From the IMG/VR virus record IMGVR_UViG_3300023196_001581, positions 2,086 through 25,457 of that record: a stretch of DNA of 23,372 nt. One strand, written 5' to 3'. The stretch is from a virus. A program made the translations under genes and the position numbers. Every line of letters starts with the position of its first letter. Positions within the stretch are counted from its first letter, which is position 1. The notes under the pieces are model-generated. The model did no database searches and had not been told where the DNA came from. It worked only from the letters and a program-made list of their open reading frames with translations. Below, in pieces: positions 1 to 5,963 of the stretch.

Positions 1-1033
1 TAGGTCCTAGCTTTTCCAGTGTTGCTATGGATTTGAGCTTAGGAGCCTCCCAAATAATTTCTGGGGCCATCCCCTTCTCAACTAAAACGGTGGCGGCTAG
101 GGCCGTGTCAGCAATCTTACGATGGGTTTTTGTGGTAGTGAGCTTGTAACCTGGTGGAACAATGTCTCGTTCTACCGCACGAATTAAAGCAAAATTTTCC
201 ACATCGGTGACCCACGTCTTTAAGTTTTGGGCTTTGGCGAGGACTTGACTGACTTCTTCTTCGCTGAGGAGGGCCGGGGCTTTGAACTCTTGGCGGGCGA
301 GCTCTGTGTTGTAGTCCGAGCGGGCGCGGCACTGCGCTTTTGCGCGGCAGAAGCCACACCAGTCGCCGGGGAGGAACTCGCCTGCGCCGCTCCACGCTTT
401 CTTGGCTTTGGGTTTGACGAAGTAGTTGGCCCAGTCGACAAGTTTACTGATGCTGGTACCATCGGTACTGATACTGTCAAGTCGGGGCTGATGTATCGTG
501 TAACTGACTTCTTTAAGTTCTGGGAATTCTTCTTTAAATTTGCTATACGCACCGAGCGCGTATAGTCGCAGCTGCGGGTTGTCTTGCGCGTAGACGGGAA
601 TTCCTTTTCCAAATTTGAGGTCGATGACGCGAATGGAGTGCTTAGAAAGTATAACCACATCGGCTGTACCAAAGCCGTCAGGTACCCAGTCGCTAAAGTC
701 CACGCGCTGTTCAAATAGCGGGGTATCTCCCTCACCGATTTGGCTGCGGACGTATAGAACGTAACTATCGACGTGAGCCTCAAAATCGTCGTTGTAGTAG
801 GGTGTTGCTTTAATGGCTGCTTCTTCATTTTGATACTCCTCCATTCCAATTTGATTGTAGTATTGTCTTAATTTGATTTCTGCAAATGAGTGGGCCATGG
901 TGCCTTCTTGACTAAAGTCAAAGGCACCAGGGGGTCGTTTTTGTTCTGGGAGTGTTGCTTCCAATTTGGCTGACGGTGTGCAGGATAGCCATCGTTTAGA
1001 GCCGGAAGCACTGAGGAGTGCGTGTGCTGTCAT
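1..1033 (-). CDS. DUF2800 family RecB/Cas4-like PD-(D/E)XK nuclease (partial, runs off left edge)
   Basis: Open from an ATG at 1033 to the window edge, so the C-terminus is missing. It carries the PD-(D/E)XK signature: an EGTMAHS motif (about 43-49), Asp125 in GTADVVI, D138-L-K140 in IDLKFGKG, and a QLRLYALGAY helix (about 154-163). Cys18, Cys226, Cys229 and Cys235 fit the four-Cys iron-sulfur site of Cas4/AddB-type nucleases. The family (DUF2800) is typical of phage replication modules that also hold VRR-NUC and SNF2 helicase genes, as here. Its probable role is DNA end-processing in recombination or replication. The start codon follows a phage-type promoter by about 30 nt; the ribosome site (AAGGC) is weak. 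Family assignment is firm; biochemical role is inferred. Confidence 0.85.
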   Translation of the reverse strand, partial: MTAHALLSASGSKRWLSCTPSAKLEATLPEQKRPPGAFDFSQEGTMAHSFAEIKLRQYYNQIGMEEYQNEEAAIKATPYYNDDFEAHVDSYVLYVRSQIGEGDTPLFEQRVDFSDWVPDGFGTADVVILSKHSIRVIDLKFGKGIPVYAQDNPQLRLYALGAYSKFKEEFPELKEVSYTIHQPRLDSISTDGTSISKLVDWANYFVKPKAKKAWSGAGEFLPGDWCGFCRAKAQCRARSDYNTELARQEFKAPALLSEEEVSQVLAKAQNLKTWVTDVENFALIRAVERDIVPPGYKLTTTKTHRKIADTALAATVLVEKGMAPEIIWEAPKLKSIATLEKLGP

Positions 1034-1063
1034 TTTTGCCTTTTTAGTCTGTTTAGTAGTACA

Positions 1064-1077
1064 TATACTAATGCAAA
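1064..1077 (-). promoter_or_regulatory. phage-type promoter motif, copy 1 (upstream of DUF2800 gene)
   Basis: Reads TTTGCATTAGTATA on the minus strand, an exact match to the consensus built from seven copies in this window (TTTGCATTAGTRTA). It lies 31 nt upstream of the nuclease ATG and directly follows a terminator hairpin, so it restarts transcription after the previous operon. Confidence 0.7.
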
Positions 1078-1106
1078 AAAGGCACCCTTTTGGAGTGCCT
1101 TTTTAA
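1075..1106 (-). terminator. intrinsic terminator, near-symmetric (bidirectional)
   Basis: GGCAC (1081-1085) pairs with GTGCC (1095-1099). Runs of A and T on both sides extend the stem and supply a U-tract in either direction. It sits 26 nt after the stop of the putative small-terminase gene. Its T-run overlaps the TTT of the promoter motif, so end and restart of transcription are packed into about 40 bp. Confidence 0.8.
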
Positions 1107-1131
1107 AAAAAACTTAAAAAAAAATATTTAA

Positions 1132-1527
1132 TTATATTTTAAGCGCAGCGATAAGATCGCCAATTTCCTTGTTAAAATCTACAACAACCTCTTGTTTAAT
1201 GTTGGCCTTAATCTCGCGACTATCTTTATAGTCGTCGGGGTACTGGCCTCGCAAGGCAATCTCTGCAACGCGGCTGTTAAATGCCTTGTTGTCAATGTTA
1301 GCTAGGAGCATCATCTCCCAGTAGCTTTGGCCATAGGTTGTCGCCATGTCCATTGTCTCAGCAAAGAATGGGTCCTCTTGTTTCCATTTAGCCGCTGTGG
1401 CCTTGCTAACTCCCATTGCAGCATACATACTTTTTTGAGACGCGCCTTGTTTACCAAGTTCTAAAATGGTATTAGCCATTTCCTCGGTAAACGTTTTTTT
1501 ATTTGGGGATGTTTTTTTAGTCGCCAT
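1132..1527 (-). CDS. putative terminase small subunit
   Basis: 131 residues. A basic N-terminus is followed by a helix-turn-helix (about residues 27-50, with GASQKSMYAAMGVSKATAAKW), a helical middle, and a C-terminal QEVVVDFNKEIGDLIAALKI segment resembling the portal/large-subunit contact tail of small terminases. That architecture and length fit phage TerS, which binds DNA and recruits TerL for packaging. TerL, however, is encoded 16 kb away on the other strand, and some phages do separate them. The start codon overlaps the stop of the upstream gene (TAATG), implying coupled translation, and a terminator follows. Another HTH protein cannot be excluded. Confidence 0.6.
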   Translation of the reverse strand: MATKKTSPNKKTFTEEMANTILELGKQGASQKSMYAAMGVSKATAAKWKQEDPFFAETMDMATTYGQSYWEMMLLANIDNKAFNSRVAEIALRGQYPDDYKDSREIKANIKQEVVVDFNKEIGDLIAALKI

Positions 1528-1688
1528 TATTTTTTCTTTGGAGGCTTAGCGGTTTTTGCTGCCGCTTTAAAGTTACTAGCTGTTGGGGCGCCTGCGGCTC
1601 CTGGCTTGCGCATCTTTTCGCCTGAGCCCGCTGCGATACGTTCTCTCTTTTTTTGGATATTGGCGTATAAGCCGGGTTTAGCTGCCAT
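1527..1688 (-). CDS. small basic hypothetical protein
   Basis: 53 residues, Lys/Ala/Pro-rich, starting MAAKPGLYANIQKKRERI and containing GSGEKMRKPG and GAPTASNFKAAAKTAK segments. I recall similar short proteins from uncultured aquatic phages, with no known function. A GGAAATAATT-type ribosome site precedes ATG 1688, and the stop overlaps the next ATG as TAATG. It has no cysteines or membrane segment. The charge suggests nucleic-acid or virion association, but that is a guess. Confidence 0.65.
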   Translation of the reverse strand: MAAKPGLYANIQKKRERIAAGSGEKMRKPGAAGAPTASNFKAAAKTAKPPKKK

Positions 1689-1711
1689 AATTATTTCCTA
1701 ATTGTTAATGT

Positions 1712-1787
1712 TGGTGGAGGTGGACGGGATCGAACCGACGACATTATGCTTGCAAAGCATACGCTCTCCCAACTGAGCTACACCCCC
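1712..1787 (-). tRNA. tRNA-Ala (TGC)
   Basis: Full cloverleaf on the minus strand with encoded CCA. The acceptor GGGGGTG pairs with CACCTCC and includes G3:U70, the alanine identity pair. The D arm is TAGCTCAG..GAGAGC, the anticodon loop carries TGC inside ATGCT-TTGCAAG-CAT, and the T arm is GTTCGATCC. All elements are intact, so it is probably functional. Confidence 0.95.
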
Positions 1788-1797
1788 GTGTAAAACT

Positions 1798-1880
1798 TGG
1801 TGCTGGAGGTCAGACTCGAACTGACGTACCTTTCGGGGCGGCTTACAAAGCCGCTGCAATTGCCGCTATGCGACTCCAGC
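1798..1880 (-). tRNA. tRNA with anticodon TGT (nominal Thr) but a long variable arm
   Basis: 83 nt including encoded CCA. The acceptor GCTGGAG pairs with CTCCAGC, A73 is the discriminator, and the D stem is 3 bp (GCA/TGC). The anticodon stem GCGGC/GCCGC closes the loop TTTGTAA, which gives anticodon TGT. The T arm is GTCAG-TTCGAGT-CTGAC. The variable region is 12 nt with a small CC-CGAAA-GG hairpin, which is class II (Leu/Ser/Tyr) form, whereas bacterial tRNA-Thr is class I. It lies 10 nt upstream of the Ala tRNA in the same transcript. Confidence 0.85.
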
Positions 1881-1884
1881 GCTA

Positions 1885-2292
1885 TTAAAACGATTTACCG
1901 TCTCGGTATCTTTGCATTCTAGCATGTCTACCTTTGCCTTTATTTTTGCCTTTGTAAGTAGCTGTTTGGCTATGGCAGTTTGGACAAATTAAACAAAGGT
2001 TTGATGCTATATGATTACTAGAGTTGCCATCTTTATGTTCTACTTCAAAAACAATTGCTTTATTTTGCCAATTTTTTATATTACAAACAGAGCATTTATT
2101 TCCATCTCTATGTATTAAAGCTTTTCTAGTTGCATTGTGATGAATAAAAATATTTAATTTATCATCTAAAAATAATTTAAATTTTTGTTTAAATATAAAA
2201 TCTTGTTGACATTTTAAACTGCAATATTTATTAATACTTCTATGAGAAATATCTTTTAATTTGCCACAACTTAAGCAATTAAATTGCTTCAT
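1885..2292 (-). CDS. HNH homing-type endonuclease
   Basis: 135 residues. An N-terminal Cys4 zinc knuckle (C6, C9, C24, C28) precedes an HNH domain with CSVC (67-70), EVEHKDGN (His86), N98 and CPNCH (103-107) as metal and catalytic ligands. It is a stand-alone DNA nuclease of the homing type, which spreads by cutting allelic DNA. It is noticeably richer in A+T than its neighbours and sits between a tRNA gene and a structured non-coding stretch, which fits recent insertion. A CGGAG ribosome site precedes ATG 2292. Confidence 0.85.
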   Translation of the reverse strand: MKQFNCLSCGKLKDISHRSINKYCSLKCQQDFIFKQKFKLFLDDKLNIFIHHNATRKALIHRDGNKCSVCNIKNWQNKAIVFEVEHKDGNSSNHIASNLCLICPNCHSQTATYKGKNKGKGRHARMQRYRDGKSF

Positions 2293-2316
2293 TTTAACTC
2301 CGATTAGTTTAATGGG

Positions 2317-2370
2317 TGTCGCTAGTTTGGTGAATCGGCACCAAACAGGGGAGCTACCCCGTTCGCGACA
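2317..2370 (-). ncRNA. predicted three-way-junction RNA, tRNA-like
   Basis: TGTCGC (2317-2322) pairs with GCGACA (2365-2370) and encloses two further hairpins: GTTTGGTG/CACCAAAC (2325-2332 with 2339-2346, 8 bp) and GGGG/CCCC (2348-2351 with 2357-2360). On the minus strand the order resembles a tRNA that lacks an anticodon arm: outer stem, a D-arm-like hairpin containing TAGCT, a T-arm-like hairpin, then ACCCA. It lies in the gap before the HNH gene. It may be an RNA of the mobile cassette or a degenerate tRNA. Folding by eye only. Confidence 0.4.
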
Positions 2371-2397
2371 TAGAAGTCCCTTTAAAGGGGCTGTTCC

Positions 2398-2655
2398 TTA
2401 AAACACGATGCCAATACCATTAGCACGTTTTACTATCTTTGTCAGCTCACGCTCATTGGCGTCGCTAACAAACTTATTAATTTCTACAGCCTTCTCAATA
2501 ACCTCTTCCATGGTTGGAAACTTAGGCGCTAAATCGGCTGCTTCTTTGGTTGCCTTGTCTAGCGCATCAAACGCGGCTAGGTTAGCCTTGTATTGCTGCT
2601 CTAAAAAGTCTTTGGCTGTGTTAAATACGGAAAAGCGTAGTTCAAATGGGTTCAT
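2398..2655 (-). CDS. conserved phage hypothetical protein
   Basis: 85 residues, largely helical, beginning MNPFELRFSVFNTAKDFLEQ. This opening recalls small proteins of unknown function found in many T4-like and aquatic phages. It has a good ribosome site (AGGAGATTTAC before ATG) and a long structured leader under phage-type promoter copy 2. The dedicated promoter and leader suggest controlled, possibly high expression. No catalytic motif is visible. Confidence 0.7.
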   Translation of the reverse strand: MNPFELRFSVFNTAKDFLEQQYKANLAAFDALDKATKEAADLAPKFPTMEEVIEKAVEINKFVSDANERELTKIVKRANGIGIVF

Positions 2656-2683
2656 GTAAATCTCCTGTGTGATGTGTGAAAGT

Positions 2684-2714
2684 GCCGGATTCTATGCAGG
2701 TGTCCGGCAACCTG
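2684..2714 (-). promoter_or_regulatory. H-type pseudoknot in the 5' leader of the 2398-2655 gene
   Basis: On the minus-strand RNA, CAGGT (2714-2710) pairs with ACCTG (2701-2697). GCCGGA (2708-2703) pairs with TCCGGC (2689-2684). The two stems interleave with loops of 1, 1 and 7 nt, which is standard H-type geometry. A further hairpin (TGGCC/GGCCA, 2715-2719 with 2728-2732) lies just upstream. The knot ends 28 nt before the start codon. It could be a riboswitch, a translational operator or an mRNA-stabilising leader. Confidence 0.55.
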
Positions 2715-2768
2715 TGGCCTTATTTACGGCCAAAGTGGATAAAGGAGCGCTTCACAGCGTGTCCTATA

Positions 2769-2782
2769 TACACTAATGCAAA
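2769..2782 (-). promoter_or_regulatory. phage-type promoter motif, copy 2
   Basis: TTTGCATTAGTGTA on the minus strand, followed by a leader of about 110 nt with hairpins and the pseudoknot before ATG 2655. Upstream lies AGGGCGGTTTTAC, the same 13 bases and the same 9-nt spacing to TGCATTAG as in copy 6 at 19269. Confidence 0.7.
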
Positions 2783-2800
2783 AAATACTGTAAAACCGCC

Positions 2801-3025
2801 CTAGTCCGGAATGATGATCGTCTTTTTGGGTTTGGACGGGGGTGTTTTGTTTATGGCGCTGTGTAGGTGAGGCATTACATCATTTAGCATCATCTTGGCC
2901 ATTGCCGCAGCCTTTTCTTGATGCTCTATCTCCTGCTGTGCTGTGGTCATTTTAGCTTTACGCTCAACCTCAGCTATGATGTTGTTGCTTATACCTGCTC
3001 GGCTAAGCAGTTGCTTTAGATTCAT
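2801..3025 (-). CDS. hypothetical protein
   Basis: 74 residues, helical and charged, with a middle rich in Ala/Met/Lys and a PPSKPKKTIIIPD tail. Not recognised. Its start overlaps the 3' end of the previous gene by 23 nt, so it belongs to the leftward operon led by the region-4-like gene at 4617. It is the last gene before phage-type promoter copy 2. Confidence 0.6.
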   Translation of the reverse strand: MNLKQLLSRAGISNNIIAEVERKAKMTTAQQEIEHQEKAAAMAKMMLNDVMPHLHSAINKTPPSKPKKTIIIPD

Positions 3026-3236
3026 CTTGTGCCTTTGCTACAGCCTCCAAACTTGCCTGAGCTTTTTCTACTTGTGGGCCGGCTTGTTGCTGAATCATGT
3101 TAATGAATGCCACCAATGTTGTTGCTGGTACTTGGTTAGGTGTATTCAAAATGTTAAGCAATGCGTTTACTTCTTTTACTGCAAACTCCAAAGTGATTGC
3201 AAAATCATCTAACGAGTTTTTAACTTCTTCAGTCAT
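3003..3236 (-). CDS. conserved phage hypothetical protein
   Basis: 77 residues. The core ITLEFAVKEVNALLNIL followed by AFINMIQQQAGPQ matches a very common small phage family of unknown function that I recall as having a VN.iL..L pattern followed by an I..Q tail. It overlaps the upstream gene by 8 nt and the downstream gene by 23 nt. A role in virion or replication cannot be told from sequence. Confidence 0.7.
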   Translation of the reverse strand: MTEEVKNSLDDFAITLEFAVKEVNALLNILNTPNQVPATTLVAFINMIQQQAGPQVEKAQASLEAVAKAQDESKATA

Positions 3237-3519
3237 TTTTACTTCCTTTCTTCTTCTTTGGTTTAAATAAATTTTCTCTTGCTGCTAATTTAATTGGATC
3301 GGTACAATATTCATCCAGTTCAAACACACGACAATACGTGTCCATTAATGCCGCACAGCGCATGTCGTGCAAAACTTTAATGCCTAGTAACGCGTTAGCT
3401 ACATCGTCTGGTGTCATTACCACGGGTGCATCTAAGTAATGCTTAAACAATAGGTTGATATCTTCGCTTGTCTGCCATACCGTATTAATTTTGTCTTCTA
3501 AATCAATTCGTGTATTCAT
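3229..3519 (-). CDS. conserved phage hypothetical protein
   Basis: 96 residues. The N-terminal MNTRIDLEDKINTVW segment and the helical middle (VANALLGIKVLHDMRCAALM) resemble a recurrent uncharacterised phage family that neighbours the preceding gene in other phages. The tail is strongly basic (KPKKKKGSKND). It overlaps the upstream stop by 4 nt and the downstream start by 8 nt, so translation is likely coupled. Confidence 0.7.
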   Translation of the reverse strand: MNTRIDLEDKINTVWQTSEDINLLFKHYLDAPVVMTPDDVANALLGIKVLHDMRCAALMDTYCRVFELDEYCTDPIKLAARENLFKPKKKKGSKND

Positions 3520-3734
3520 TTCTTTTTCTTTGCCTTTTTAATTTCTTTGTCAAAGTCAACACAAAACCAACCGCCAACCAGTTTTATTGCTGGCATTATT
3601 TCTTTGTATGCTTTAATGTCGTCTTCATGCCAAAGGTTATTGTTTTTTAAATTATCCTGCATGCTAACGTAAGAATCAGCTAACGTACTAACTACAACCT
3701 CATCTGCAAAATCGTCGTCAATTTCTATTATCAT
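3516..3734 (-). CDS. conserved phage hypothetical protein
   Basis: 72 residues. Opens MIIEIDDDFADEVVVSTL and ends in a Lys-rich tail (KEIKKAKKKK). The opening is typical of a small acidic-start phage family of unknown function. ATGA overlaps at both ends tie it to the operon. Confidence 0.65.
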   Translation of the reverse strand: MIIEIDDDFADEVVVSTLADSYVSMQDNLKNNNLWHEDDIKAYKEIMPAIKLVGGWFCVDFDKEIKKAKKKK

Positions 3735-3919
3735 ATTCTTTCTCCTGGTTTAAACGGCATACACTGCGCTGCCTTAAGTGTTACCTCTGGGTTAACTTCC
3801 GATTCTAAAAATTTTGTTTTGGTAATTTGACATTGCTGTTCACTTCCATAATCGGTGCTAGTTATAAATCCGCAGGTGTTTCCAATACAAACTATTCCTA
3901 CAAAAATAAAGGCATTCAT
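3731..3919 (-). CDS. small secreted or membrane-anchored phage protein
   Basis: 62 residues from ATG 3919, chosen because it forms an ATGA overlap with the DUF3310 stop; a GTG nine bases upstream is also open. The first about 19 residues (MNAFIFVGIVCIGNTCGF) are hydrophobic, like a signal or anchor. Two further cysteines (CQITKT, AQCMPF) could form a disulfide outside the cytoplasm. Similar small Cys-containing proteins occur in other phages; function unknown. Confidence 0.65.
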   Translation of the reverse strand: MNAFIFVGIVCIGNTCGFITSTDYGSEQQCQITKTKFLESEVNPEVTLKAAQCMPFKPGERI

Positions 3920-4137
3920 TTTCCACACTCGTCAATTTTTGTTCGTTTTTGTAGCTCGCGTTGGATGTACCATACTGCCTTACGTAAATCTTCCACTGCA
4001 TCATTTTTTAAATCAGCCCGCCAAATATACTTAACGGCGTTACCTAAGTTAAAGCTCATGTGCTCAGTAACTTGTATGCACTCAATGCCAGATGGGTGAG
4101 CCGTGTAGTGTTTAGGTTTGTTCACTGGATCGTGCAT
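3916..4137 (-). CDS. DUF3310 family protein
   Basis: 73 residues, and nearly all of it is the DUF3310 pattern: VNKPKHYTAHPSGIECI, then FNLGNAVKYIWRADLKN, then DLRKAVWYIQREL. The family is widespread in phages of many hosts and is often called a nucleotide-kinase-like protein, but no activity is established. AAGGAG lies at good distance from ATG 4137. It overlaps the upstream gene by 26 nt and the downstream gene by 4 nt. Confidence 0.9.
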   Translation of the reverse strand: MHDPVNKPKHYTAHPSGIECIQVTEHMSFNLGNAVKYIWRADLKNDAVEDLRKAVWYIQRELQKRTKIDECGK

Positions 4138-4303
4138 TTCTCATCTCCTTAAGTTCTTTTTCCATAATTTGTAACTCCTCCGAGCTGTCACAAACCCAGA
4201 TCCCCAATAAATCTTTATACATGCTAGTGTCAATATCCTCCACACCAGTAATTGTTTCCATAACATAATAGCCTTTGTATTTATGTTCTACAATAAAGTT
4301 CAT
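4112..4303 (-). CDS. hypothetical protein
   Basis: 63 residues, acidic N-terminal half and a charged helical C-terminus. Not recognised. Its ATG overlaps the stop of the region-4-like gene as ATGA, so it is co-translated with that gene. Confidence 0.6.
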   Translation of the reverse strand: MNFIVEHKYKGYYVMETITGVEDIDTSMYKDLLGIWVCDSSEELQIMEKELKEMRNARSSEQT

Positions 4304-4617
4304 ATCTTTAATTCCTTTTTGATAAAATCAATGCCCTTTGCGAAATGATACCGCCAATACTTTTCTGTTACGTTAATGTTGTGATAATTTTGTCCATCTA
4401 AAAATGATTCAATAACAAACTGTTGTTTGGTTGGCATTTTTTCAACGATCAATCTACGGATGTCTGCAATATCTTCTGGGTCCCATGGAAGCCATCCTTC
4501 CACAATTTGCACCGACGAGTTTTCTGTTTCGTCTTGCTCAATGGGGTCAACGTCTTCGTCTGATAACCTAGGCGCTATAGCATTGATTTTGTGTTTTGTT
4601 TTTGTTCTTTTGCTCAT
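4300..4617 (-). CDS. sigma region-4-like HTH protein, paralogue A
   Basis: 105 residues. A basic N-terminus and an acidic linker lead to a C-terminal helical domain (about 55-105): MPTKQQFVIESFLDGQNYH, then NVTEKYWRYHFAKGIDF, then IKKELKI. This aligns with the C-terminus of the 13234-13539 protein (shared P.KQ, EK.WRYH, KGI, K.L) and has the layout of a shortened sigma70 region 4.2. The window's sigma factor lacks region 4, so this may be a split-off region-4 partner or a co-activator like T4 gp33 (inference). Promoter copy 3 lies 6 nt before the ATG, with no Shine-Dalgarno site. Confidence 0.65.
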   Translation of the reverse strand: MSKRTKTKHKINAIAPRLSDEDVDPIEQDETENSSVQIVEGWLPWDPEDIADIRRLIVEKMPTKQQFVIESFLDGQNYHNINVTEKYWRYHFAKGIDFIKKELKI

Positions 4618-4619
4618 GC

Positions 4620-5963
4620 CTATACTAATGCAAAATTTAGGGCGTTTAAAAGGGCGTCTTGTAAATTTATTTTTCCGTCCAAAACTTTAACTACGTGCCC
4701 GTCAATACTATTAGACACAATTAGATGGTGTATGATAACAGGCTTTTCCTGCCCTTGGCGATAAATCCGGGCGTTGGCTTGGATGTAGTTCTCTGAGCTC
4801 CAGGGTAGGTCATACCAAACGGTTTGTGCCGTCTCTCCAACGTTGCACTGGAGATTAAGCCCGATGCCCCCAGATTGTGGGTGTGCGAGTAACATACGAA
4901 TCTCGCCACGACGCCACGCTTCAATGTTGTCATCGTCCAAGACCACGGCGTCCGGGAAAGTGAGCCGAAGCCTTTGCAGACTGTGCTTGAAGTGGTAGAA
5001 TACAAGCGCTGGGGAGGAGGACTCTTCCATGATCGACTCAAGACGTTCCAATTTAGAACGGTGTACTTCTTGCGCTTCTCCATCTTCGTTATAAACGGCG
5101 CCCGATGTGAACTGGAGAAGTTTGTTCGCCAATGCTGCTGCTGTTGGCGCTGTGATGGTTTGCTTCCCAATTTCAGCGACCATGTCTTTTTTAAGTTGTT
5201 CATACTTTGCCCTTACATTTTTGTCTATCTCAATGTCGTGGTGTAGCTTAGTGCACTCAGGCAGTTGCAGGTAGTCCTCGGCCTTTAACGAGTAACAGAT
5301 ATCAGATATTTTTTGATTCAATATCAGATCACACCCCGGCTTTAACTTCCAGCTATATACCACCCGTGTATGGCGGTTCATTTGGTCAGGTGTCATATAC
5401 TTGTCCCTAAACCGGGTTAGGCTGGTCTCTAAGCGCGCACCTAAGTCCAGTATACCCACCTGTGACCAGAGATCCTGCATGCCTTGAGGGGTAGGTGTGC
5501 CTGTGAGAATTAAACGCCGTGAGAAGCTCTTTAAATGCTTCTTAAGCGCCTTAAAACGTTTGGTGCTGGCATCCTTAAACCGGCTAGACTCGTCAATTAC
5601 TAAGTTAGTAAACACTAACTTATTTGAAAGTTCACAAAGCCACGCCACGTTCTCTAGGTTAATCAGATAAATGTCTGCTTGCGAAGTCAAGGCGGACAAT
5701 CTCTGTGTCGGGTTCCCCATTATTTTCGATACGCGTAAATGGCTCAGATGTTGCCATTTCTTTACCTCCGTGTCCCACACTGTCTCCGCTACTCTCTTGG
5801 GCGCGATGATCAGTGTCTTGCCCTGGAATTGCTCCGCTATTATGGTAAGCGTTGTAGTGGTCTTGCCCAAGCCCGGCGGTAAAAAGAGCCCCATATTTGG
5901 TATCGAAATTGCCTTCTGAATAATTTCCTGTTGGTACTGGTGTAGTTGTGTTCTTTTGAGCAT
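4620..5963 (-). CDS. SNF2-family (SF2) DNA helicase/translocase
   Basis: 447 residues. Superfamily 2 motifs appear in order: Walker A GLGKT (31-35), motif II VIDESSRFKD (122-131, a DES variant of DEAH), motif III LTGTPTP (153-159), motif V SGGIGLNLQ (364-372), and motif VI QANARIYRQGQ (395-405). This is the compact phage SNF2 type, usually found next to a VRR-NUC gene as here. Its likely role is ATP-driven DNA or fork remodelling in replication. ATG 5963 is supported by an in-frame TAG just upstream. The first 305 nt are overlapped by an open frame of the HNH gene. Confidence 0.9.
   Translation of the reverse strand: MLKRTQLHQYQQEIIQKAISIPNMGLFLPPGLGKTTTTLTIIAEQFQGKTLIIAPKRVAETVWDTEVKKWQHLSHLRVSKIMGNPTQRLSALTSQADIYLINLENVAWLCELSNKLVFTNLVIDESSRFKDASTKRFKALKKHLKSFSRRLILTGTPTPQGMQDLWSQVGILDLGARLETSLTRFRDKYMTPDQMNRHTRVVYSWKLKPGCDLILNQKISDICYSLKAEDYLQLPECTKLHHDIEIDKNVRAKYEQLKKDMVAEIGKQTITAPTAAALANKLLQFTSGAVYNEDGEAQEVHRSKLERLESIMEESSSPALVFYHFKHSLQRLRLTFPDAVVLDDDNIEAWRRGEIRMLLAHPQSGGIGLNLQCNVGETAQTVWYDLPWSSENYIQANARIYRQGQEKPVIIHHLIVSNSIDGHVVKVLDGKINLQDALLNALNFALV
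4621..4634 (-). promoter_or_regulatory. phage-type promoter motif, copy 3, inside the helicase stop region
   Basis: TTTGCATTAGTATA on the minus strand. It encodes the last residues of the helicase (FALV), and the following G completes the helicase TAG stop. TGCATTAGT ends exactly 6 nt before ATG 4617 of the region-4-like gene, so the transcript is predicted to be leaderless. Confidence 0.75.

Noticed and set aside
227-849. Long open frames on both strands across the DUF2800 gene
   Set aside because: They are alternative frames of the nuclease, which alone shows PD-(D/E)XK and Cys-cluster conservation.
1885-2400. Group I intron around the HNH gene
   Set aside because: Both neighbouring tRNAs and the 2398-2655 gene are intact, and I could not identify group I core elements or split exons.
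2684-2714. Known preQ1 or SAM riboswitch
   Set aside because: The pseudoknot layout is similar, but the sequence does not match any consensus that I can recall, so no ligand is claimed.
4721-5246. Open frames overlapping the helicase on both strands
   Set aside because: Out-of-frame shadows. The helicase motifs lie in the frame 4620-5963.
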